Positions 53,115-61,605 of a stretch of 64,000 nt of DNA are shown in pieces. The notes under the pieces are model-generated. The model did no database searches and had not been told where the DNA came from. It worked only from the letters and a program-made list of their open reading frames with translations. The stretch is from the NCBI GenBank assembly GCA_905250075.1, contig CAJNOP010000017.1, positions 2,838,770 to 2,902,769 on the forward strand. Direction: 5' to 3'. A program made the translations under genes and the position numbers. Source of the stretch: Rotaria sp. Silwood1. Its lineage: Eukaryota; Rotifera; Eurotatoria; Philodinida; Philodinidae. How positions within the stretch are numbered: the stretch's first letter is position 1; the number at the start of each line of letters is the position of its first letter.

Positions 53115-54262
53115 AATTAGTTCAGGGTTGCCAGATCATCCGAATTTTTCGGAAATTTCCGAATTTTCTAAGTTTTTCAGACTGCTTTCCGACTTTCCGA
53201 ATTCATCCGAATTCTTGAGATCTTTCCGAATTTTTTTGAATCGCAGTATTTTTTAAAATTTCTTTTTGCATTACAATTTTCGATAGAACTTTCAATAGAT
53301 TTCATATTGCGCCATCTTTACGATTCTGTAATCATTAGATAATTGATTTTATTCTGACAGACAAGCAGAGAAGGGAGAGAAGATGCAATATGATACGCAT
53401 TTTTTTTTTCAAATTTCATCTAAGATTTCTCAAAATAGCTTCAATCAATGTTTGGTTTTCGAATAAGTCATATGAATGACTAGTATCTCTAGAAAGCGTA
53501 ATCTAAATAACAATAAGGATATTGTTTTACTTTTTAATGGTTATATTTTAGAAAGATTGTTGAATATTGGTGCAAGAGCAAATGAATGTGTTCAATCTGA
53601 TCACTTATGTTCATATTTTTTAAATATTGACCCAAAGACAACATTGAGTTTGAAACTAATTGTTGCCTATGTATTTTCTATTCCATGTAGTAGTTCTTTT
53701 CTTGAATCAATATTCAGTCACATGACTCACTTATGATCTGACTATCGAAATTGAATGGATATCGAATTGATGAAATCTGAGTTATAAATCAGAAATAATT
53801 CCGATATTCCTTGTGCAAATGTTCATGACTTTCTTTTACTCAAGAGGAACTATTGAAAAAAATAGCTTAAAATGAAAAGTTTGTTCGAAAAAACGTCTTA
53901 GTACATGAACTTTAGTTTCTTTTTCAATAAATGTTTTGAATTGTAGGTATACATACATGTATAGATAGTTTATTTTGAGTTTTTTTTCGTGTATTAACTG
54001 TCTCTTCCTGAAAATGATATTTTCTAACAGTACTATATTTAATATATTTGTTTTAATATTGATGAAATATATCTACAGAGAGGATAACCAAACTCAGAAA
54101 GCTTTTTTTTACCAAAAAAATCAACTCGAGCGTCAAAAAGCTTAAAAACCACTACTTTCCGAATTTTTTCCGAATTAGCCAGATATTTTTTCCGAAATTT
54201 TCCGAATTCAGGCAAATGAATTCCGATTTGTAAGATTTTGATCTGGCAACCCTGAATTAGTT
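53115..54262. mobile_element. Deleted hAT transposon with 8-bp target duplication
   Basis: Inverted ends CAGGGTTGCCAGATCA (53123-) and its complement ending GGCAACCCTG (54254). Direct 8-bp duplications AATTAGTT flank it exactly (53115-53122 and 54255-54262), the hAT hallmark. The element proper is 1132 bp. Both subterminal zones carry many copies of TTCCGAATT or TCCGAATTTT, the kind of repeated site bound by hAT transposases. Only a fragment of transposase C-terminus remains inside. Confidence 0.9.
53476..53800 (+). pseudogene. hAT transposase C-terminal fragment
   Basis: The frame from 53476 reads through LIVAYVFSIPCSSSFLESIFSH, split here as AYVFSIPCSSSF and LESIFSHMTHL, then meets stop codons while similarity continues (SDYRN, MDIELMKSEL). 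This matches the hAT C-terminal dimerisation domain. The catalytic core and zinc finger are missing. The stops and deletion mean it is inactive; any movement would need transposase from elsewhere. Confidence 0.7.
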
Positions 54263-54699
54263 AAACTTTTTAGAATGTAAAAAATAATGACATACAACTA
54301 GGCTAGCCATTTCTAGACTAGAATCAAAGGCAAACGGTGAAACTACAGTAATTCAACCTACAGATGAAGTACTAATGAAACACATACGTTGAAAGTAATG
54401 CTAAAGATGGTGCTACCTTCGACGCGTTGCACCTCAGAGCTAATAATTCTACACACAGCATACAAAAAATTTGTACTAATGCTATTAAGAATCTCTATCT
54501 CAGCAACACAATCGTGTTCAGAACTCTATTACAAATCTTGTAGAGTATGTCATTACTACGTAATATAAAAGATCATTTCATATAGTATCAATTGAAGAAA
54601 TTATGAAGAGTAGATTTAAATAAAAAGAAAAAAAACGAAATACATACGGTACTCCATATAAGTTTTCAGCTCTTAAAACTTACTGTAACTTTCTGTGTG

Positions 54700-55257
54700 A
54701 CTATTGTCGGATTTTTTAAAAAAATAGCCTCTACCATTTTTTGAATAACTCTTGATCACTTATAGCTATCGAGCTCGGCTTTTCACCAGTAGAAAGAGCA
54801 AGTGAGGGGACATCTATCTATATAAAATTCATAAGGTTCGAAAAGGTTTTTCATCAATGTTTTTGAACGAATAGATTTTTCGTTGTCCATTTTCACGAGT
54901 TTTCACAGCAATCTACCCTCAAATTATACCAAACTCTAGTTCAAAACGACCTTTATTCTTGGTAAAATTTTTAGATCTCTCTATAGTTTATTTGAACCAA
55001 TTCATCCAAGCTATAGTTTTAAAATATGAAAATTTTAGCAGGAATAAAGGTCATTTTGGACTAGAGTTTGGTATAATTTGAGCGTAGATTGCTGTGAAAA
55101 CTCATGAAAATGGACAACGAAAAATCTGTTCATTCAAAAACATTGATGAAAAACCTTTTCGAACCTTATGAATTTTATATAGATAGATGTTCCCTCACTT
55201 GCTCTTTCTAATGGTGAAAAGCCGAGCTAGATAGCTATTTTTTTAAATCCGACAATA
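54700..55257. mobile_element. Fold-back element next to the LINE
   Basis: Inverted ends ACTATTGTCGGATTTTTTAA (54700) and its complement ending CCGACAATAG (about 55258). The arms pair for about 210 bp or more, including GAGCTCGGCTTTTCACCA, AAGAGCAAGTGAGGGGACAT, TCTATCTATATAAAATTCAT and TACCAAACTCTAGTTC, with a loop of about 60 bp near 54965-55030. The left arm carries about 40 extra bases (54731-54770) not in the right arm. No coding capacity. Confidence 0.8.
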
Positions 55258-55303
55258 GTATAAATCATCATCATCATCAGTCGGCTGCAAACAGGCGCGG
55301 TTT

Positions 55304-58300
55304 TCAGGCGATAACAATATCGTACCAGCTTTTCCTGTCTGCAGCAGCCTTTCTGATTTCTTCGATCGTTGGTGGATTGTCGTTGTTGATCAGTCTTGCG
55401 ACGTAATCAACGTATTTCAAGCGGGGTCGTCCACGCTTACGTTTTCCATGGCCAGGTTTCGGAGTGTACAGAGCATACATGTTGGTGAATTCATTTGAGT
55501 TTCGGCGTAGGCAATGTCCAATAAAGCGCAGTTGTCGACGTTGTATTGTTTGTACCAGGGGTTCTTGTTTCACTTTTTCGTAGATTGTGTTATTTGATAT
55601 TTTGTCCAGTCGTTTAATGTTGAGTATTATTCGATAACAGCTAGTAGCGAAGCTGTTTAGAGACTTCTCAAGGGTTTTTGTGATGATCCAGCTTTCGGAG
55701 CCATATAGTAAAATCGAAATGCAAGAAGCTTTGAAGATGTTAATCTTCTGCTTCGTAGGTATTGTTGTCGATTTCCATATGTTTCGCAATTTCCAGAAGG
55801 CTTTCCATGCTAACCCTTTCCTTGCTTTGATATCTGTATTGCTTGAGAGTACCATTGAGCCGAGGTATTTGAAATTGTCTACCCATTGAATGTCTTCTCC
55901 GTTTATTTGCATAGATTTGTTGTTGGTATTTTGGTTTGTTAGTGCTTGTGTCTTTTTGATGTTGACTTGTAAGCCTACTTTATCGGCCCATTTCGTCGTT
56001 GTGATCAGTTGTGTTTGTGCTCTGTCGAAGTTACTTTCGAACAGAGCGATATCATCAGCAAAGGCTAGATCGTGGATTGTTGTTGCTGGTTGTCGTTTTG
56101 ATTGTCGTTGATTTGTTACAAATCCATGTTCGCCTTGTTCATTTGTGTGTTGTGTTTCCACATTTTTCATGACGTAATCGATTACAATAATGAAGAGGAA
56201 TGGTGCCAATGTATCACCTTGTAAAACACCGGTAGTAACGTCGAATTCTTCTGTGAGTTGACCATCCACCAGAACTGCACTTCGTGAGTTGTTGTATATA
56301 GATTGAATTGCGTTGATCATTTTCATTGGTATTCCATAATGCCTGAGAATTTCAAACATTGTTTTTCTTTCAATAGAGTCAAAGGCTTTTTTGAAGTCTA
56401 TGAAGGTGATGTAGATTGGTAGTTGTTTATGCACTGCACCTTCTAGTATACGACGTATTGTATGTATTTGATCTATGCAGCTTCTTCCTTTCCGGAAGCC
56501 AGCTTGATTTATTCGAAGAATTGAATCAAGCGGTTCCCGTATTCTATTTAGAAGTATTCGATTGTATGTTTTGGCTGCAACAGACATGAGACGTATACCT
56601 CTGTAGTTCGACATGAGAGTTTTATCTCCATTTTTGAGTATAGGGATGATGATGTTGGTGTTGAATTGTGTTGGTGTTGTTTGATTTTCGAATATTTCGT
56701 TGCATATATTGCATAGCTTGTGAACGATCCAATCGCCGCCGTACTTGAGTACTTCTGGTGTTATGATGTGATCGAGTCCGGGAGATTTTCCGTTTTTTAG
56801 CTGTTTGATTGCTTGTTGTACTTCGTCGATCGAGATTGGGCCTGTGTTGATTGGAAGATCTTTGTCGGCTGGAGGAATTGTTTGTGTAGTTGGTGATGTA
56901 TTTGGCTTGACGTTGAGTAGTTCTTCAAAGTATCGTTTCCATTCGTTCATCAGTTCTGCGGTTGAGTTTATTTTGGAGCCGTTTGTACTTTTGATCTTTG
57001 TGGCGTTGTTGTACCTACGTTTTCCACTAATTTGATCTATGAGGTTCCACGTGGTTCTTGATTGATTTGAAATTGCGGCTTGATTCAATTTTTCAAGTTT
57101 GTCTTCAAGGAATTGGATTTTGTCGTTTTGGTAAGATGCGTTGAGATGCTTGTTGAGTTGATGCCAGTTGTTTTTGTTGTTTGGGTTTGGTTTTTGTTTG
57201 AATATGTTTTTGGCTTTGTTTCGTTTTCTCAAAAGGTTGATGGTTTCGTCCGAGACCCAGTTCTTTTTGATTGATCGTTTTGTTTGTCCGACTAGTTTTT
57301 CTGTTGTTTGTTTTATACTTTCTACGAAATTGTCATATCCTGTTTGTATGTTGTTGTTGTCGAGGTTGTTTGCGTTGAGGACGTCGTAACGATTTTGGAC
57401 TTCGATGTTGAGTTGAGATTGGAGACTGCAGTTGTTTTTGAGTTTGGTCCAGTCGTATGTGATGCGTTGGCATTTGTTGTTTTTTGGTGCTCGTAGGCTG
57501 ATAGACATTTTTACACTCACTATTCGATGGTCGGAATGTNNNNNNNNNNGTAGGCTGATAGACATTTTTACACTCACTATTCGATGGTCGGAATGTAGTT
57601 CGACCGTGTTGTACGCGCGAGCATTTCGAATTGAGTTTAACCATTTCCCATTGATGAGTATATGGTCTAATTGAGCTGTTGATTTGCCATTGGGGTGTAG
57701 CCAGGTCCAAGTTCGTGATTTTGGTTGAGGGAAGCGTGTTTGTGTTGATCGCATGTTGCATGCTTCGCAATAGTTGACCAATCTATTGCCGTTGTCGTCT
57801 GTTGTGTTGTGATATGTGTGTCTGCCAATTGCTCGTGGATTGGTTAAGTGGCTGTCGGATCCGAGTCTTGCATTTAGATCACCGGCGAGAATTAGAACAT
57901 TGTGAGGTGAAACATCTAATGTACATTTTTGTAGATCATCGTAGAACGCATCTTTATCGGCGTCACCTTTGTCCTCTGTTGGCGCATGTGCAACGATGAT
58001 TGTTATTGCAGGATTGGTTTTGAAATGTGCAATTAAGATTCGATCGGATATTTTTTCGGTTGAAGAGTGTAGTGTAGAGAACCGTGGATTCATGAGTAGA
58101 CCGACGCCTCCCTGGCCTGTTGGTGTTGCTGAGGAGTATTCGAAGCGCCATTTTGAATTGTTCCAGGTTTCGATGTAGGTGCCGGTTTGTCCGTGTGTTT
58201 GCCAACGATGTTCTTGTACAGCTACCAGGTCGATGTTGTTGTCGTTGCATCCGTGTATGAGTTGGTGTAATTTGCCAAGTCTTTTGAGTGTCCGAACGTT

Positions 58301-58510
58301 GTAGGTTGATATAGTGATGGCCTTGTGGATTGTTTTTGGTTTTGGTTTTTGGTTTTTGGTTGGTTTCGTCGTTGCAATGTCAAAGACAGGTAACTGCCTT
58401 ATCATAGTCGTAGATTTCTTCGAAATCTCCGTTTGCTGGCGACGAAGCGAGAGACTGTTGCCCGGAATGGGTTCTTCTATTGTTATTTTCGAAGTCATTG
58501 TAGAAGGCAT
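55304..58510 (-). CDS. LINE endonuclease-reverse transcriptase ORF
   Basis: 1068 codons as assembled, of which 19 come from the gap artefact at 57540-57596. N-terminal apurinic-type endonuclease: STYNVRTL (68-75), AVQE with Glu100, VAHAPTED, AGDLNARLG (209-217), SDHRIV (307-312). Central reverse transcriptase: GFRKGRSCIDQI, FIDFKKAFDS (about 700) and FADDIALFE (about 815), the catalytic Asp residues of which are present. The C-terminal tail has GHCLRRN and KRGRPRLKYVD, common in RTE-type proteins. It nicks target DNA and copies its RNA at the nick. No stops or frameshifts seen. GC content is much higher than the flanking DNA, as expected of a young insert. Confidence 0.88.
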   Translation of the reverse strand: MPSTMTSKITIEEPIPGNSLSLRRQQTEISKKSTTMIRQLPVFDIATTKPTKNQKPKPKTIHKAITISTYNVRTLKRLGKLHQLIHGCNDNNIDLVAVQEHRWQTHGQTGTYIETWNNSKWRFEYSSATPTGQGGVGLLMNPRFSTLHSSTEKISDRILIAHFKTNPAITIIVAHAPTEDKGDADKDAFYDDLQKCTLDVSPHNVLILAGDLNARLGSDSHLTNPRAIGRHTYHNTTDDNGNRLVNYCEACNMRSTQTRFPQPKSRTWTWLHPNGKSTAQLDHILINGKWLNSIRNARAYNTVELHSDHRIVSVKMSISLXXXXHSDHRIVSVKMSISLRAPKNNKCQRITYDWTKLKNNCSLQSQLNIEVQNRYDVLNANNLDNNNIQTGYDNFVESIKQTTEKLVGQTKRSIKKNWVSDETINLLRKRNKAKNIFKQKPNPNNKNNWHQLNKHLNASYQNDKIQFLEDKLEKLNQAAISNQSRTTWNLIDQISGKRRYNNATKIKSTNGSKINSTAELMNEWKRYFEELLNVKPNTSPTTQTIPPADKDLPINTGPISIDEVQQAIKQLKNGKSPGLDHIITPEVLKYGGDWIVHKLCNICNEIFENQTTPTQFNTNIIIPILKNGDKTLMSNYRGIRLMSVAAKTYNRILLNRIREPLDSILRINQAGFRKGRSCIDQIHTIRRILEGAVHKQLPIYITFIDFKKAFDSIERKTMFEILRHYGIPMKMINAIQSIYNNSRSAVLVDGQLTEEFDVTTGVLQGDTLAPFLFIIVIDYVMKNVETQHTNEQGEHGFVTNQRQSKRQPATTIHDLAFADDIALFESNFDRAQTQLITTTKWADKVGLQVNIKKTQALTNQNTNNKSMQINGEDIQWVDNFKYLGSMVLSSNTDIKARKGLAWKAFWKLRNIWKSTTIPTKQKINIFKASCISILLYGSESWIITKTLEKSLNSFATSCYRIILNIKRLDKISNNTIYEKVKQEPLVQTIQRRQLRFIGHCLRRNSNEFTNMYALYTPKPGHGKRKRGRPRLKYVDYVARLINNDNPPTIEEIRKAAADRKSWYDIVIA
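57493..57596. other. Assembly gap with duplicated 47-bp flanks
   Basis: Ten N at 57540-57549. The 47 bases before (57493-57539) and the 47 after (57550-57596) are identical, both starting GTAGGCTGATAGACATTTTT. This is what an unmerged overlap of two contigs gives. The extra 57 bases are a multiple of three, which is why the LINE frame stays open. Confidence 0.92.
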
Positions 58511-58649
58511 CTCGGGTGACTAGCCCTGAGAGCCATAGTATAAATAAACAGCTCAAATGCATTTCTATTCAGATACTCTGATAATTACTTTAGAACTTAT
58601 TGTGTGATTTAATCGTATGACATGGCATTACTAGTGAACACAACGTATG

Positions 58650-58995
58650 AAATTATTTTCTTATCTCATCATTCAATGGAATCGAAAGTTGGTGTGAAGG
58701 CTATTGCAAGACGAGGCACCATGTGAAGACCGCCGTGCAACATTGGCTAAATCGGTAGAACCAAACAACAGATCTGAATAAGTTGCAATGTTTTCGACGG
58801 CGTCGTGTAATAATAGAAACAGTAGATCGATGTATTGGTGACCTCGTCAGTAGCGATAGTGTTATCACAATGGGTGACATATTAAATGGTTCGAAGCGGT
58901 AACGACATCACATTGGCCAGACAACAATTTGACATTGGTTGAAGAAACTTCAGCAACACATAACATGAATTGGGATTAGCTTACTTTTGTTTTTG
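58650..58995 (+). pseudogene. Decayed Tc1/mariner-type transposase N-terminus
   Basis: Reading across frames and stops gives pieces such as ESKVGVKAIARRGT, KTAVQHWLNRW, CFRRRRVIIETVDRCI, SVITMGDIL and IWRRLKKLQQHN, in the order of the two helix-turn-helix parts of a Tc1-like transposase. At least four frame changes or stops. The stretch 58996-59500 may continue the relic (GGTGGCCAGAGCGTGAGAG near 59330) but is not readable. Confidence 0.5.
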
Positions 58996-58999
58996 GTGA

Positions 59000-59765
59000 G
59001 ACGCAATGTCTAAAATCTGTTATGAAAGAAAAACATGATTTGAACTATCAAACATCTATATAAAAGTCAATCGGTCGGAATGCTATTCGAACAGTGACGT
59101 TGATTGTATATGGAGCTTCCAAGAGAAAAAGCATGTGTTGAAATATGCAGCTGAATAGAGCTCAAAATCTGAACATTTAGTAAATCGGCTGACAGTCAAT
59201 GCTACTTGATCTCGACACGATTGAAAATGTGTGAAATCTCTAAAGATGAATTCAACAAAGAAAAATATTCCAACTTCCAAGTGATTGATTTCAGCCATCA
59301 ATAAAAAGCGATGATGACTTCGTACTATATGGGTGGCCAGAGCGTGAGAGATACATATATGAAAATGTTCGATTGGCTTGTTTGTTTCATAGAGTTAGAG
59401 GAAGCCGAAGACTTTTGTCGTACACTTTATGCAAACATGAATAGCTGTACACTTTGCATATCGTCTCCTTGACTATCGTACCTTAGTGTTGTATAGTGTG
59501 TTGTATTACGATCTTATATTTTCATGTTGCATAGAGAGGATATAACCAATCTTTTTTTTATCATAGATGATTGTTTATGATTGTACCAGTTTAATTTTCG
59601 ATTAGTTTTATTCGCTAATAATAAAAATGTTTCTTTCTTGAATATCTGTCTCAACAAGTAAATGTTCAAGCAATCAATTGAATGCACACTATTCAATTAA
59701 AATGTATTCTAGATGAAGTTTAATTCAACATCACATAAAAGAACTACAGTAATACTACAGTCGAC
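59000..59765. other. Spacer with degraded repeat DNA
   Basis: Between the Tc1-like relic and the mariner fragment. Open frames on the minus strand (59083-59301, 59514-59696) have no domain. Probably remains of the neighbouring elements. Confidence 0.4.
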
Positions 59766-59769
59766 TCGA

Positions 59770-60228
59770 AGCTATACTGCAAACGACTCCAAAATCTGAA
59801 GGCTGCATTGCAAGCAAATCGTCCTGAAAAACGAAAAGTTCGACTACTTCATAACAATGCAAAACCTCATACGGCTAACGTCACTCGCGAAAAGCTGGAA
59901 GAATTAGGCTGGAAGGTCCTACCTCATCCACCATATTCACCAGACTTGGCACCACCTGACTATCATTTGTTTCGATCGCTCCGCAATTATCTGGTCAAAA
60001 AAACACTTCGATGATCAAGCCCACCTAAAATCGGACCTCGAAACTTATTTTTTGTCTTTGTCTGTGAAGTTCTTTGAAGATGATATTCTGGATTTGCCTA
60101 ATAGATGGGAGTATGTAATACATAACAACGGTGTATATGTTGTTGATTGATGGCATTTTGTTTCAATAAAATCTCGAAACCGAGAAGAAGAAAAAAATCG
60201 GCGGAGACTTTTGCATCAACCCGATATT
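59770..60228 (+). pseudogene. Truncated mariner transposase with frameshift
   Basis: C-terminal half of a mariner (SETMAR-type) transposase. Visible: NRPEKRKVRLLHNNAKPHTA, GWKVLPHPPYSPDLAPPDYH and LFRSLRNYLVKK, then a frameshift near 60008, after which HFDDQAHLKSDLETYF, LPNRWEYVI and NNGVYVVD continue to a stop near 60150. The usual HDN is HNN here, so the second catalytic Asp is changed; the third Asp (PPDYHLF) is kept. A mariner-like end, CGGAGACTTTTGCATCAACC, follows at about 60202-60221. The N-terminal half and left end are absent. Inactive. Confidence 0.8.
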
Positions 60229-60628
60229 TAACGATACTCAAGTTTCATGAAGACTGCGTTCTATTCACAAATATTTCCTAGGAGTAAATTATTCATTGAA
60301 CAATTTCAAAATATCAGAAATATTATTATTTCTAGTTATCACTGTTTAATTGTTAATACTGCTTCACTTTCATAATATTCACACCGTCTACCGAAGAAAT
60401 GAATCTCATTTTTAATCAGTTTTGTGGAACTCATGTATATTTTCGAAGAAAATAGTGAATCTAAGTTTTAATGTCAAGATTTCGCGGCTCCCACTCCCTC
60501 CGCTTACAGACAGGCCCCCATTACAGACCATAGCAACGGAAGAGAACGTTACAGACAGGCCTCCGTTACAGATATACCCCCCCCCCCCTTACAGATCTTA
60601 GCGACTCGGTTTAAAATAATGGATATAC
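60229..60628. other. Spacer with C-rich repeated motif
   Basis: AT-rich to about 60480. Then 60495-60605 has recurring TTACAGACAGGCC (at 60503 and 60549) and TTACAGA units (five in about 100 bases), with a run of 12 C at 60577-60588. No gene. Confidence 0.5.
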
Positions 60629-61605
60629 ATATACACTAGGGGACAATTGAATTTATACCCTTTGATCTTTTTGTTTTTTATTACTATACGGTTCTATCTA
60701 TTAACTTACTATATATAGGGAGAAAGCCCAGAACTCGCTGCATTTTTTGGTATATTTACGTTATACATCAAATGCAGTTAAAAGTATAAATAGTGTATCA
60801 GAAGAAAAAGGACATTATTTTTAATTCCATGGTGTCCATAATGTTGTAACACTTTTTATTTCGCATATATCTCGGCTTAGGAAAATGATAAAATCTTGAA
60901 TTTTTTTTAAAAAGATGCGCCGTGAAAAGCTCTACAGAAGCTATATGATCGAATTCCATTTTATCTGTTCTGATGGTTTTTCTTATACTCAAAATGAACA
61001 ACTTACATGGCAGTGTCACTTCCCATCATACTGAAGATGTTGGAAGACTTTTTTTTTTCTGCATATATGTCTTCTTGAGAAAATGATGGAATATTGTATT
61101 TGTTTTTATAATGTGTGCCGTTGAAAGCTCTACAAAACTTGTATAGAACGAATCCTATATAGCGAATCGAAAAAATTCTCGAAATACTTTCTATATTATG
61201 GGAAGTAAAACTAGACCTGTAAGTTTTTCATTTTGTGCAAAAGAAAAACCAATAGAACAGGTAAAAAGGAATTCAATCATATGGCTTTTGTAGAGCTTTT
61301 CACGGCGCATCTTTTGAAAAAAGATTCAAGGTTTTATCATTTTCCTAAGCCGACATAAATGCGAAATAAAAAAATGTGACAACATTATGGACACCCGGTT
61401 TTGGCAATAAAAAAAAATGTTCTTTTTCTTCTAATACACTTTTTATACTTTAAACTGCATTTGATGTTCAACGTAAATATACCAAAAGATGCAGCGGGTT
61501 CTGGGCTTTCTCCCTATATATAGTACGTTAATAGATAAAACCGTATAGTAATAAAAAACAAAAAGATCAAATGGTATAAATTCAATTGTCCCCGAGTGTA
61601 TATAT
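60629..61605. mobile_element. Long fold-back element (about 975 bp)
   Basis: Inverted ends: ATACACTAGGGGACAATTGA (60631) and the complement of TCAATTGTCCCCGAGTGTAT (61582-61601). The arms match for about 450 bp with small differences, including AGGGAGAAAGCCCAGAA, GTATATTTACGTT, GATGCGCCGTGAAAAGCTCT and CGGCTTAGGAAAATGAT, and face each other around a loop near 61050-61200. TATA at the edges fits a TA target. No coding frame beyond about 70 codons. Likely a non-autonomous hairpin transposon or an inverted duplication. Confidence 0.8.

Larger units (their letters stand above)
55255..58545 (-). mobile_element. RTE-like LINE with 11-bp target duplication
   Basis: Non-LTR retrotransposon on the minus strand, flanked by direct ATAGTATAAAT at 55255-55265 and 58535-58545. 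Between them lie about 24 bases of 5' leader, one long ORF and a short 3' tail ending in a GAT repeat (the (ATC)n at 55266-55281 on the plus strand). Short leader, single ORF, about 3.2 kb length and a microsatellite tail are typical of the RTE clade. The intact ends suggest a full-length, fairly recent copy. Confidence 0.85.

Noticed and set aside
55680..58523. Many plus-strand open frames
   Set aside because: Antisense shadows of the GC-richer LINE ORF.
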